Under the pieces are notes generated by a model. That model was not told the origin of the DNA, ran no database searches, and worked only from the letters and a program-made list of their open reading frames with translations. A stretch of 64,000 bases of DNA, from contig CAIOHR010000055.1 in NCBI GenBank assembly GCA_903858115.1, positions 124,001-188,000 on the forward strand, read 5' to 3'. The stretch comes from an uncultured Pirellula sp. GTDB lineage: Bacteria > Planctomycetota > Planctomycetia > Pirellulales > Pirellulaceae. How positions within the stretch are numbered: the stretch's first letter is position 1; every line of letters begins with the position of its first letter. Shown in pieces: positions 17,475 to 26,556 of the stretch. The position numbers were made by a program, and so were the translations under genes.

Positions 17475-18641
17475 TTAACGGAAGATGGTTCCGCCGCCAA
17501 TGGTCTGCATCGGTCGGGGATGCCCAACCGTATGAGGGACGGCTACTTGATCGAGGTTTTGGGCATTAGATTTTTGCTGTTCCAGTCGTAGCTTCTCTAA
17601 ATAGTAGCTACTCGGACTTGGGTGCATCGCGTTGTTATTCGCAACCGAGGCTGTTGTGTTTGCTGCGAGCAGAGAGTTCGAAGCCAGCTGAACTGCACTA
17701 TCAACACCGCGAGCAGGAACCCAAGCGACTGCGGTTTGCACAGGATTCTGCGCTTGATTTTGTAAAGCATTCCCAACAGGAATCGATGCGGACGCGAGCA
17801 GTGTTTTTCCAGACAGTCCGCGTGATTGAGCCGTATAAGCGATCACATCTCCGCCACCATCTGCAACCCACAAGTTCCATGCGGTTTGCAACGCTCCCAC
17901 TGTGGGATACTCGTATGCCTGATTCGTTGCAGCGACCCAATCACCACTACGCATACCAAGTTCTAAAAAGCGAATGAAGTTTCGCGGGCCCCCCTGATGG
18001 ATCAAGAAACTGGTTAGACTGTATCCTTGGGCGTAAAGCGGAAGCATATCGGCGGGGTAGTCGGTCAACAAAAACAACGTCGCGAATGGAATTCCCTTCC
18101 CTTCCGAGAGGAATCGTACCAGCATGCTGTCATGCTTGCTGCGCTCGGCGTCATGTTCTACCGTCGTGCACATGCCTTCGTCAGCCCATCGTGGCACTGG
18201 TTTTCCCAGTGGTGCAAAGTGGCTTGCGATGACAGTATGCGTCACTTCGTGTGGCAAAACACTGTCGATGATTCGCTCGCGAGTCCCAATAACAGTCATC
18301 TTGAAATTAACGACCTGACCGTTGATCAACGTGTAATTGGTCTCACCACTTGCGAGACGCGTCGGGCCATCCTGGACGACGACAGGACAAGGATTGGACC
18401 ATCGTGGGAGTTCTTGCCCCAACCAATGGATCGCTAGTTCTTTTCGAGTTTTCTCGGCTGCCTCGGCTACTTGTTTTGCCCACTCCGGATCCCTCGCCAT
18501 GACCTTGAAATTGGGCGTGGCAACGGTGAATAAAGGCTGGTTCTGAATCTGTCCACCAGCGGTTGGAATCGCACCTCCGACGAGCCATAAACAAGCAAAG
18601 AAAGCAATGTATTGACGAGACTTGGATAGGACCGCATCCAT
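17475..18641 (-). CDS. Secreted HExxH (gluzincin-like) metallopeptidase
   Basis: 388 residues with AAGGAG 8 bases before the ATG. Signal peptide at about residues 1-30. The zinc motif HEVTH is followed about 20 residues later by RWADEGMC, whose Glu is the likely third ligand, giving the peptidase MA-like arrangement. The C-terminal region (about 260-388) is low in complexity (Ala/Asn/Gln/Ser-rich) and has no recognised domain. It may share a transcript with the downstream secretin, 260 bp away, but that is uncertain. Its substrate is unknown; it should act in the periplasm or outside. Confidence 0.8.
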   Translation of the reverse strand: MDAVLSKSRQYIAFFACLWLVGGAIPTAGGQIQNQPLFTVATPNFKVMARDPEWAKQVAEAAEKTRKELAIHWLGQELPRWSNPCPVVVQDGPTRLASGETNYTLINGQVVNFKMTVIGTRERIIDSVLPHEVTHTVIASHFAPLGKPVPRWADEGMCTTVEHDAERSKHDSMLVRFLSEGKGIPFATLFLLTDYPADMLPLYAQGYSLTSFLIHQGGPRNFIRFLELGMRSGDWVAATNQAYEYPTVGALQTAWNLWVADGGGDVIAYTAQSRGLSGKTLLASASIPVGNALQNQAQNPVQTAVAWVPARGVDSAVQLASNSLLAANTTASVANNNAMHPSPSSYYLEKLRLEQQKSNAQNLDQVAVPHTVGHPRPMQTIGGGTIFR

Positions 18642-18763
18642 GCGTTTTCTCCTTGGAGTGTTATGCTTTCAACTGCTTCCTTGCAGCAAAATCGCACGTT
18701 TTCGTGTTTCGCTCCCGACCCTTTGCTCGATAGACGCGAATCGGGAACTCGCCATGGAGTCTA

Positions 18764-18786
18764 GGAGACATCCGAAGAATGTCTCC
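18764..18786 (-). terminator. Possible hairpin after the beta-propeller gene
   Basis: GGAGACAT pairs perfectly with ATGTCTCC across a 7-base loop, 63 bp beyond the minus-strand stop codon. It lacks a T-tract, so it may be a processing signal or chance. Confidence 0.35.
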
Positions 18787-18849
18787 AGGTCAATCTTTAG
18801 ACAAAGTTCGAAAAAATGGACAAAAACTCGATGCTAGCGAAGATGGCGG

Positions 18850-20340
18850 TTAGCGGCTTGCTTTCGATTCCACGCAATAAAGACTCGCGTAAGATCGCAA
18901 AAACAACTGTCCGTTTGCGACGGCCGGTGTCCCGTTGAAGATGCTATGATCTGATTCGAATTTGTTCTGATGTAGGATCTTCAGTTCAGGCTCACCCGCA
19001 ATGACAAAGAGCCCACTTCCTCGCGTCTGCGCATAAATTTTCCCATCCACCAAAATTGGCGAAGCATAGACGGGACGGCCCTTCGATTCGATTCCGGGTA
19101 CGCGCTTTTTCTGAACCAGTGCACCAGTACTCGCCTTCGCACAAAAGTACATTCCTTGGTCGTCGATCCAATACAAATGCCCGTCGTGAAGAACAGGGGT
19201 TACTACATAGGATGAGTTCCGACTCGTCCATGCAATATGCGATTTGGTAACGTCTCCAACGCCACCAGTGCGTAGAGCAAGACTTCCAGACGAACGATAG
19301 CCTCCGAATACGTAGAGCATTTCACCATCTTGGATCACACTCGGAGATAAGTTTCCAGTCAAGGTTGTCTCTGCATACCACACGAGTTTCCCCGTGAGAG
19401 GATTCAGTCCCCAGACTTCGCCGGGCACGGCGATGACCACGTCATCGCGAGTTTCATTCACCCGCACAATAATTGGAGTTCCATAGGCCAGTTCCAATGT
19501 CGAGGCAGGTGCAGACCAAACCGTCTTGCCGGTCTTTCGATCGAGCGCCATCAACGATTGGCTCTCCTCGGATGCATTCACGATCACCATATCCTTGTAG
19601 AGCAACAGACTCGAAGCAGTCCCCCATCCACGATTACCCGACTCGGTGCCAACAGAAGCATGCCATTGTTCATTTCCATCCAGGTCATAAGCATACAGCC
19701 CCGATTTACCAAAGAACGCATAAACGTACTCTCCATCGGTCGTGGGCGTATTCGTGGCGTAGCCGTGTTCTGGAATCCCCATCCCTTGATAAGGATCCTC
19801 TGGCAGTACAGCATCGACACTTTTCGTCCAACGCAATTTACCATCAGTCCGATCTACACAATGCAAATGTCGTTTCAACAAATCCATCTTGCCGCCGGTT
19901 TGCTTTTCATCACCGTAGCCAGTGTAGCTCGTCAGAAACACGTACTTTTCGGTGAGTATTGGGCTGGATGAGCCAGGGCCAGGCAGATCCAGTTTCCAAC
20001 TTAGATTTTCTGAGTCGCTCCACGAAACCGGGATCGTACGTTCTTCGCTAATCCCACGGCCATCGCCCCCTCGAAACCGATTCCATACGTGTTCCTGGCT
20101 GTTCGCATTCGCGTTGGGGATCGCTTCATTACTCGACACAACCTGGATCCCTTGTTCGAAGAGAACCGGCAATTCTCGAACACTCTGGGGCAACTCTGGC
20201 TCCGGGCGTTGAACAGAAACTCCACCGCGCATGCGTCCAACACCAGGTCTGCCAGCCCGAAACAAAGTGAGAGCGATCGCGCCAACTCCCAAAGCAAGCA
20301 ACCCCACAAAACCAATCTTCCATCGCCGTACGATGCTCAT
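18850..20340 (-). CDS. Membrane-anchored PQQ-like beta-propeller protein
   Basis: 496 residues from ATG 20340, where the N-terminus becomes a proper signal anchor (MSIVRRWKIGFVGLLALGVGAIAL); the in-frame ATG at 20448 would add 36 hydrophilic residues. The body has repeated blades of the PQQ/pyrrolo-quinoline type (GRGISEERTIPVSWSDSENL, LYAYDLDGNEQWHASVG, LMALDRKTGKTVWSAP, VWGLNPLTGKLVWYAETT). Planctomycete proteins of this kind are usually scaffold or sugar-binding beta-propellers and not quinoprotein dehydrogenases; no catalytic Asp-Cys-Cys pattern is evident. An 8-bp inverted repeat at 18764-18786 lies beyond the stop. Confidence 0.88.
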   Translation of the reverse strand: MSIVRRWKIGFVGLLALGVGAIALTLFRAGRPGVGRMRGGVSVQRPEPELPQSVRELPVLFEQGIQVVSSNEAIPNANANSQEHVWNRFRGGDGRGISEERTIPVSWSDSENLSWKLDLPGPGSSSPILTEKYVFLTSYTGYGDEKQTGGKMDLLKRHLHCVDRTDGKLRWTKSVDAVLPEDPYQGMGIPEHGYATNTPTTDGEYVYAFFGKSGLYAYDLDGNEQWHASVGTESGNRGWGTASSLLLYKDMVIVNASEESQSLMALDRKTGKTVWSAPASTLELAYGTPIIVRVNETRDDVVIAVPGEVWGLNPLTGKLVWYAETTLTGNLSPSVIQDGEMLYVFGGYRSSGSLALRTGGVGDVTKSHIAWTSRNSSYVVTPVLHDGHLYWIDDQGMYFCAKASTGALVQKKRVPGIESKGRPVYASPILVDGKIYAQTRGSGLFVIAGEPELKILHQNKFESDHSIFNGTPAVANGQLFLRSYASLYCVESKASR

Positions 20341-20606
20341 CTCTGTATCTCTCTTGAGTGCTACTCTAGACGCGGTGTCCAAAAACGGGCCACCCATCCA
20401 ACGTTTCATTAGGATGCAAAGAAACGACTCGGTCCATCCCCTAGTCATTATGCAGAAAGAACCTTAAGCGAAGATGAAGCTTCCAAGAGTGAAGGCTGAC
20501 TTATCGCCCTAATTTTCAATGTACCAAGATTCAAAGCCCGAACGTCTTCTTCCACATGGCTTACGCACAATAGGCCGCCACAAAACGGAGCTAATCGCGA
20601 GTTGAA

Positions 20607-21404
20607 TTATGCAACACGTCGCATTCGACGAAACCAGTGCTTGAGCAACATTGGTAGTTTGTGCTTTGTTCTGGCACGTGGAAACTTGCGGAGAGTAGCA
20701 GCTGCGAAATGGGATAGATTCTCGGTATGCTGTTCCGCTGTTAGCGTGTTTCGATCCGAATCATAGACACAGCCAACAAACTCACCTCCGCACCGTTTGA
20801 TAGGAAAGGGGCGAGCCGACTCACCAGCGTATTCACAAAAATCGCTGTGCACCATGCAATCTTGAAGAAATCTTGGATAGATGACATCTCTTAGGAACGC
20901 TTGGTCCAAGCCCTTTTTGGACCAAAGCCCCCATTTGTCAATTAGCATCTGCATATCAGGAATGCAGCCACCTTGACATCCCCACATACCAGCCAATATT
21001 GCCGTATGGTGCGACGGGTGATCTCGCATGATGTGTATGGTTTTGCCGCTTTCCATCCATTCGGTCACTGCCGCAAATTCTCTGTCGGTGACTCTCGAAT
21101 CGACATCTCTGACAACAACGAATTCCACATCCGATTCGCTCGCTGGCAAAAACCTCCAGAACATTCCGTCAACGAGACCGATGCGACGTTTCTGAACCAC
21201 TTCTGCACCGGCATCAGTAAGGCGATGGCAAAACTCGGGCGAAACTTCTTGAGACACATAAATTCTGGCGACCCAATTCGGATACACATTTGGCAATAAC
21301 TGCACGTTCCGCATCGCGCCTTCAAGATAAAGCGGATTTGTTCCGTACAGAGAGAACGAGACAATACGTCTTTTCTTAGCAAAGTCAGGGATTACGCGGC
21401 TCAT
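20607..21404 (-). CDS. Glycosyltransferase-like protein (GT-A type suspected)
   Basis: 265 residues from the ATG at 21404, which overlaps the upstream stop codon (ATGA). The N-terminus (RRIVSFSLYGTNPLYLEGA) and a DVDSR motif in the context VEFVVVRDVDSR (near residue 95) suggest a GT-A fold with a metal-binding DxD. A second region, MRDHPSHHTAILAGMWGCQGG, is characteristic of an uncharacterised transferase-like family seen in glycan clusters. It is translationally coupled to the preceding gene, and the two probably build or modify a surface glycan. Sugar donor and acceptor are unknown. Confidence 0.65.
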   Translation of the reverse strand: MSRVIPDFAKKRRIVSFSLYGTNPLYLEGAMRNVQLLPNVYPNWVARIYVSQEVSPEFCHRLTDAGAEVVQKRRIGLVDGMFWRFLPASESDVEFVVVRDVDSRVTDREFAAVTEWMESGKTIHIMRDHPSHHTAILAGMWGCQGGCIPDMQMLIDKWGLWSKKGLDQAFLRDVIYPRFLQDCMVHSDFCEYAGESARPFPIKRCGGEFVGCVYDSDRNTLTAEQHTENLSHFAAATLRKFPRARTKHKLPMLLKHWFRRMRRVA

Positions 21405-22222
21405 TCTGGCATTCCTGCAGGTTGAGCCAACTCGTAGCCGACCTCCATCCACCTTCGACGTGTCGCCGTTCCAAGTGGGCGTGTACAGCGAAAGTTATGG
21501 TAATAAAGTTTGCTTCGACTCAGTTCTAACGACTCCATCATGCATCGGATAGAGCTCTCCATGCAGTGGATCTCCGTGGCTCTTTCCAACAAGCTTCCCA
21601 AATGAAAAATGCTCTCGCTAATGTCATTTCGCACAATTGGCAGATGGATAGACTCGGTATTGATGACGAACCCTCTTGATACGTCGTCATGCACAAAAGC
21701 AAACGGAGCTTGCGGAGCCAGTTTTCGATAGACCCGTTCTTCCTCATCCAGGTCTCGTTGCCAATAGCATTTTGTATATCGGTACTCGTACGGCAAATCC
21801 AACTGGAGATAGAACAACTGATCAAAGAACAAGTGAGGATGCTTTGCCGCAAGTCGCTTGAGCGATCGATGACCAACGCTCAAGAAATTTGTGCTGTTAT
21901 ACTTTTGCAGGATTCGCCAAACTTCCGAATGCTCTTTTTTCTGATCGTCGATGGGCAAAACCTTTATCCTCGATTCGTCGCGATACATCCATTCGACCAT
22001 CGTGGCATTACGCTCCTTGCAGAATACGAATAGACTATTCCTATCGTGTAGCTCCTCCAGCAAACTCCGAACTAATCCGTTGCAGTGGATCATATCTCCC
22101 AAGCCGAGGTGGTGATGAACATACAGGTCTTGATCGCGTGCCAACTTCACTCTGAATCTTGGCGTCGACGCAAAATGCAAACGTGGCGGTCGGAGTCTCA
22201 ATGGAGCGAATGGGAGTTTCAT
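21401..22222 (-). CDS. Conserved hypothetical, possibly GT-B glycosyltransferase-like
   Basis: 273 residues. The segment YVHHHLGLGDMIHCNGLVR resembles the glycine-rich N-terminal loop of GT-B enzymes such as heptosyltransferases. The Cys/Met-rich C-terminal part includes ATEIHCMESSIRCMMESL, where GT-B proteins have the donor-site Glu. Assignment is tentative. The gene is the first of a coupled pair and faces the ExeA-like operon across a 263-bp divergent region in which no distinct promoter could be assigned. Confidence 0.55.
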   Translation of the reverse strand: MKLPFAPLRLRPPRLHFASTPRFRVKLARDQDLYVHHHLGLGDMIHCNGLVRSLLEELHDRNSLFVFCKERNATMVEWMYRDESRIKVLPIDDQKKEHSEVWRILQKYNSTNFLSVGHRSLKRLAAKHPHLFFDQLFYLQLDLPYEYRYTKCYWQRDLDEEERVYRKLAPQAPFAFVHDDVSRGFVINTESIHLPIVRNDISESIFHLGSLLERATEIHCMESSIRCMMESLELSRSKLYYHNFRCTRPLGTATRRRWMEVGYELAQPAGMPE

Positions 22223-22485
22223 GGGAGTTGATCAAAAAGCGAACATGCACAACAGTCGATAAACGAGGGCAGCCTAACTCCCATCGGTGTCTAGCAAAAC
22301 CATGCCTTGATAGCAATATCAGCATGGATGCCCGGCGGTTAATGCTAGCGTCACGGGCGATTGCTCGGTAGAAATCTTGGGCAAAGTGTAGCGATTTTAA
22401 CGATCGTACTCATGCCGCGCTGGGCCACGTTCCGATCCCACAGAAAAGGTTTATTGGTATTGGTTCCTATTAGGGAAGCACACGG

Positions 22486-24414
22486 ATGTACGAGTCATTT
22501 TTCGGGTTTGTCAATCGCCCTTTTCTACCGGCCCCCACTCTTGACCGATATTACCCTGTTCCAGCCATGGAACAGACGATACAAACTGCCAATCGTGCCA
22601 TTGCGAGAGCCGAAGGTCCGGTAGCCATTTTTGGTGGTACAGGACTGGGGAAGACGGTCTGCTGTTTAAGAATTGCGGAGCATTTTCGGCGCAATTTCGA
22701 AGTTGTAATGCTTGCAAGTTCGCATTTGGTGACACGACGCGCTCTACTTCAGAGTTTATTGTTCGAATTGCGAATGCCATTTCGAGATTTGAACGAGGGT
22801 GAATTGCGACTCACACTGATGAATCGTCTGCAACCCTCTCCGGATTCGCAAAGCGAAGGGCTTTTGTTGATTATTGACGAGGCGCAAACGCTCTCCATCA
22901 AGCTATTGGAGGAAATTCGCCTTCTGACCAATGTCATGCGCAACGGTTTGCCGCGTGTCCGATTGGTCCTTTGCGGTAGTCTCAAACTAGAAGATAATCT
23001 GTGCCACCCACAGATGGAGTCGCTCAATCAACGCATAGCGACGCGTTGCTTCCTCACTCCTTTATCCATGGAGGAGACAGCACAATACGTAGCACATAAG
23101 GTCGAGCTATCAGGCGTTTCTCACTCCAGCGTTATTACCCGTGACGCCTTGGAGGCGATCTATCGCGGATCGGATGGGATCCCTCGCTTGATCGACCGGT
23201 TGGCGGATCAGTCGCTTCTGCTAGCTACCCAGGAAAGGCAACGCCCCGTCTCCGCCGCTTTGGTCGGAAAAGCATGGGGAATGCTTCAGCAATTGCCAAA
23301 CCCATGGAGTGAACCCGAGTCCATCAAGACGACTGCGAAGTCGCCATCCTTCGTGGCGCAAATGTCCGAGGTTTCGCAGTATTCGACGATATCGGATTCC
23401 GACTCATTATCCCAAACTGAACCGACTTCCAACATTGCCGCTTGGTTTCAAGCGACCTCGGCTCCAGCCGTCAAAAAGGAAAGTATTGTAGAATTTGGTA
23501 CTCTCGACGAAGCGAATGATCCCGGTCCATCTAAAACATCGACATCCGCACCTGGGGCCGCTGCTTACTCGATGTTCAACGCCGATCGCCCTACAGCTCA
23601 AGTACCAGTGAACACTGAACTCCAGCCCTATTCCTTATCTTGTGAACCGTGCGCGTGGGAACGAGAGCTAGACGAATATCAATTGGCTCCAATCGGTCGA
23701 ACTGACTCCGTGGCACACATGGACGCTTCCCAGGAGATCCAGTCGACAAAGATCGATTCCTCGAATGTGTTCGGCAGTGATTTTGACGAAGAGTTCAATC
23801 TCCCCGTCCAATCTTCCAACGGGTACAAATCATACTCAGGAGTCGCGTTTGGCAATCTAAACTACGACTTGCATTCCATGGAGAATGAACAAGTTAACCA
23901 ATTTGAACTCGAGGAAGCACAAGACTTTTTGGTACCATCGGCAAGGGTTTCTGGCGATACGAGTACTGTAGATCGAGACTCATCTTTCTCGGATATCCGC
24001 AAGGTTTCTTTCGAGCCAATATCGAATATCACTCCGTCGCAAGCTGCGAATTTAGAGCGTCAAGTCGAACAAGAGATGCGTGAACTGGTCTCCGATCTCA
24101 ACATGAATGCTATGACTTTTGATCCAATGCAGTCGATCGTGGAAACATCTGACCAACCATCGCCTGTACTATTGGACCGCTTTGTCGAACGAGATGTTCT
24201 TTCTTTTGCGGAAATGAACGATCAATGGGAACCGAACGAAAGAATCGAGCGTCGTTCTCGTCCCGTGACCAATGCAGGTGATGACCGCGACATGCTTGTC
24301 GTGGAAGAGGACTTAGAAACGATTCGCAATACGGTGGACGGAGTCCCTAAAGCACCGCATCGTCCTGTCCTTCATCCGTACGCAAAACTCTTTAGCAATC
24401 TCCGGAACAGCTAG
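22486..24414 (+). CDS. ExeA/GspA-like AAA ATPase with long acidic C-terminal extension
   Basis: 642 residues; AGGGAAG precedes the ATG. The first 270 residues are a typical ExeA-type ATPase: start MYESFFGFVNRPF, Walker A GGTGLGKT (50-57), Walker B LLLIIDEAQ (about 125-133), and sensor and lid segments ending near IPRLIDRLADQSLLLA. Such ATPases occur in type II secretion and in exopolysaccharide operons, where they are often labelled XrtA-associated ATPases. Residues 280-642 are Ser/Glu/Pro-rich and probably disordered, with no transmembrane helix and no peptidoglycan-binding domain visible. It is followed 2 bp later by an unknown gene and then by an epimerase, which favours a polysaccharide role. 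Confidence 0.82.
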   Translation: MYESFFGFVNRPFLPAPTLDRYYPVPAMEQTIQTANRAIARAEGPVAIFGGTGLGKTVCCLRIAEHFRRNFEVVMLASSHLVTRRALLQSLLFELRMPFRDLNEGELRLTLMNRLQPSPDSQSEGLLLIIDEAQTLSIKLLEEIRLLTNVMRNGLPRVRLVLCGSLKLEDNLCHPQMESLNQRIATRCFLTPLSMEETAQYVAHKVELSGVSHSSVITRDALEAIYRGSDGIPRLIDRLADQSLLLATQERQRPVSAALVGKAWGMLQQLPNPWSEPESIKTTAKSPSFVAQMSEVSQYSTISDSDSLSQTEPTSNIAAWFQATSAPAVKKESIVEFGTLDEANDPGPSKTSTSAPGAAAYSMFNADRPTAQVPVNTELQPYSLSCEPCAWERELDEYQLAPIGRTDSVAHMDASQEIQSTKIDSSNVFGSDFDEEFNLPVQSSNGYKSYSGVAFGNLNYDLHSMENEQVNQFELEEAQDFLVPSARVSGDTSTVDRDSSFSDIRKVSFEPISNITPSQAANLERQVEQEMRELVSDLNMNAMTFDPMQSIVETSDQPSPVLLDRFVERDVLSFAEMNDQWEPNERIERRSRPVTNAGDDRDMLVVEEDLETIRNTVDGVPKAPHRPVLHPYAKLFSNLRNS

Positions 24415-24416
24415 AT

Positions 24417-24896
24417 ATGCTTTCATCGATTCGGGGATACGTGCGAAAACAACCTCAGTTCGTATTAGGATTGCATGGATTGTTCGATTCCGTTCCAGAG
24501 AAAGGCCGAGAAACAACCATTTCTGAGATATGGGAAGCGTTTCAGTTGCAATTGACGCGCTCGGTCGAACAGGAGTGGCAGATCATACCAACGCGATTTG
24601 ACGCGACCCAGATAGTGTCAGAGACCCCGAAGCATTCTCGCAATAATCGTTATGATCAAATGCGAATGGTCGGTCATTGGAAGCAGAATCGTCTAAGTTT
24701 GGTAGACTTAGGTTTCCATGGACAAGATGTCGTTTCCCAATTTGGCCGACACTGTGATGGGGTGATACTAGTCCTTGCCGCAAGCAGATCTGTGGGTATA
24801 AAGTGGCTAGATCAACTGCGGATACACAACATCCCTTGGCTGGGTTACTGGGACATGGAAGTACAATCGCTTCCGCAACTTCAGAAAGTCGGTTAG
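24417..24896 (+). CDS. Small protein of unknown function in the ExeA/epimerase operon
   Basis: 159 residues starting 2 bp after the ExeA stop and ending 7 bp before the epimerase start. The C-terminal half (NRLSLVDLG, then CDGVILVLAASRSVGIKWL) resembles the second half of bacterial tyrosine-kinase/ParA-type ATPases (CpsD/CapB). No Walker A motif exists in the N-terminal half, so it would be non-catalytic if related. The fold suggestion is inference; position implies a role with the neighbouring polysaccharide genes. Confidence 0.7.
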   Translation: MLSSIRGYVRKQPQFVLGLHGLFDSVPEKGRETTISEIWEAFQLQLTRSVEQEWQIIPTRFDATQIVSETPKHSRNNRYDQMRMVGHWKQNRLSLVDLGFHGQDVVSQFGRHCDGVILVLAASRSVGIKWLDQLRIHNIPWLGYWDMEVQSLPQLQKVG

Positions 24897-24903
24897 TAGA
24901 ATC

Positions 24904-25845
24904 ATGGTTCGATGTTTGGTAACAGGTGGTTCCGGCTTCATCGGTTCTCATATTGTGCGTGGACTTTTGGATGCAGGACATTCCGTACGAGTCTTGGACA
25001 ATCTATGTACGAGTACTCGTGAGAATCTCGAAGAGGTTTCCGATCGAATCGAGTTTATTGAGGGTGATGTTCTCGACCCAATTGCCGTTCGCGAAGCAGT
25101 CTCCGGCATCGAGAGAGTTTTCCATCATGCGGCATTGGCATCCGTTCCTCTCTCACTCGAGCGTCCACTGGATTCACACGCAGCCTGCGCTACTGGGACG
25201 CTGAACATGTTGCAATGCAGTGTTCAAGCGAAGGTGAAGCGATTTGTCTACGCCGCCAGTAGTAGCGCCTACGGTGATCAACCTACATCGTCGAAGCGAG
25301 AAACGGACTTACCCATGCCATTGTCCCCCTACGCTGTCGCCAAATTGGCAGGGGAGTATTACTGCCAAGCTTTTTTTCATAGCTTCGGACTAGAAACCGT
25401 TGGAATTCGTTACTTCAATGTGTTTGGGCCTCGCCAGGATCCCAACAGTGCCTACTCAGCCGTGATACCATTGTTTGTTAGCCGAATACTCACAGGCCAG
25501 CCTGCGATCGTCTATGGCGATGGTTTGCAGTCTCGCGATTTTTGTTATGTGGCCAATGTCGTGCATGGGAATTTATTGGCAGCCGAGCGTCCGAACATCG
25601 GGGGCCGAATCATCAATGTGGCGGATGGGCAGCAGACGACACTTCTGCAATTATTGAAGATGCTCGCCAAACAGCTTGGGTTTACGCCAAAAATCGAATT
25701 TCACGCTCCGCGCGTTGGTGATGTCCGTGAAAGCTTGGCTGACATCACGCTGGCTCGCAAGCTGTTGGGGTACGAACCTCAAATTCGATTGGAAGAGGGA
25801 ATCAGCCGAACCATCGAGTACTATCGCTCCACCGTCGCAGCCTAA
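24904..25845 (+). CDS. NAD-dependent sugar-nucleotide epimerase (GalE/WbpP-like)
   Basis: 313 residues, an extended SDR. The NAD-binding motif TGGSGFIG is at 7-14, the Ser of YAASSSAYGD is the catalytic Ser, and YAVAK (Y143, K147) is the catalytic pair. RYFNVFGPRQDPNSAYSAVIP is typical of UDP-glucose/UDP-GlcNAc 4-epimerases. It is the last gene of the ExeA operon and supplies a nucleotide sugar, probably for envelope polysaccharide. The exact substrate is not readable from the sequence. Confidence 0.9.
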   Translation: MVRCLVTGGSGFIGSHIVRGLLDAGHSVRVLDNLCTSTRENLEEVSDRIEFIEGDVLDPIAVREAVSGIERVFHHAALASVPLSLERPLDSHAACATGTLNMLQCSVQAKVKRFVYAASSSAYGDQPTSSKRETDLPMPLSPYAVAKLAGEYYCQAFFHSFGLETVGIRYFNVFGPRQDPNSAYSAVIPLFVSRILTGQPAIVYGDGLQSRDFCYVANVVHGNLLAAERPNIGGRIINVADGQQTTLLQLLKMLAKQLGFTPKIEFHAPRVGDVRESLADITLARKLLGYEPQIRLEEGISRTIEYYRSTVAA

Positions 25846-25854
25846 GTTGGCTCG

Positions 25855-26349
25855 CTACTTCAACGCATGCTTTCCTAATGCCGTACGTTTGCGATTCACT
25901 GCAATCCAAGCGAGCGGCGATTGTTTCAAAAGCTTGATCAATTGACTTGAAGAGACGTCGAATTCCTCTGCAATTGGTGACAGCTCCCATTGGTTGGTTT
26001 CCAAGCGATTCAGCAATTCAGCCAGAATAGCAGGCCAATCCCAATTCGTTACAGATACGGCGATGCGGCCTTGCCGAGTATACTTTGCGAACAGCAGTTC
26101 CCCATCGATGGAGGGGACAGTTCGCATTTCGACGGCCAAATTAACTCGCAATCGGTCCATCGCAACACGACGGTTGTCCTGTTGTGTTCGTCGCTCCGAG
26201 GCTGATCCGCTAATGCCCGTCGAAACATGGGTGACGTCGACGGCCGTTTCCACTTTGTTTCTGTTCTGCCCACCAGGTCCCGAGGCTCGCTTGAAACTGA
26301 CGCGACATTGTTTCTCGAGCTGCTCGTGGGGAAGAAAAACGGGATGCAT
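25855..26349 (-). CDS. Class I release-factor-like protein (GGQ domain only)
   Basis: 164 residues, convergent with the epimerase gene and separated from it by 9 bp. The domain core FKRASGPGGQNRNKVETAV carries the GGQ tripeptide that triggers peptidyl-tRNA hydrolysis in RF1, RF2 and ArfB-type rescue factors. Stop-codon recognition domains are absent. The C-terminal part forms helices (AILAELLNRLETNQWELSP, then a basic tail RKRTALGKHALK), longer than in typical ArfB. A ribosome-rescue role is likely by family; direct evidence is limited to the motif. Confidence 0.85.
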   Translation of the reverse strand: MHPVFLPHEQLEKQCRVSFKRASGPGGQNRNKVETAVDVTHVSTGISGSASERRTQQDNRRVAMDRLRVNLAVEMRTVPSIDGELLFAKYTRQGRIAVSVTNWDWPAILAELLNRLETNQWELSPIAEEFDVSSSQLIKLLKQSPLAWIAVNRKRTALGKHALK

Positions 26350-26556
26350 GGCTTGAGGCTTCTAGGTGAACTCGCTCGCGGATCTGTTTTTCCGGTGAAT
26401 CGATCCGCAGAATCGTTACAGAACATAATTTTATCGCACTCCTCAAGTCTTTACTAACCTGATCGTTTGCTTCTAGGACTTTTCGGAGCTATATCACGAA
26501 GGCTCACTTCTGGAGATAGTTCTTCATTCGTTGCAGTCAAAGCTATCGGAGCGATC

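Noticed and set aside
22486-24414. ExeA-like gene as proof of a complete type II secretion system
   Set aside because: No GspC-M genes adjoin it and the secretin is 5 kb away in another operon; ExeA-type ATPases also occur in polysaccharide operons.
24904-25845. The epimerase as a missing OleD partner of OleC
   Set aside because: Its YAVAK and RYFNVFGPRQDP segments are typical of GalE/WbpP sugar epimerases and it lies 14 kb from oleC in a polysaccharide-type operon.
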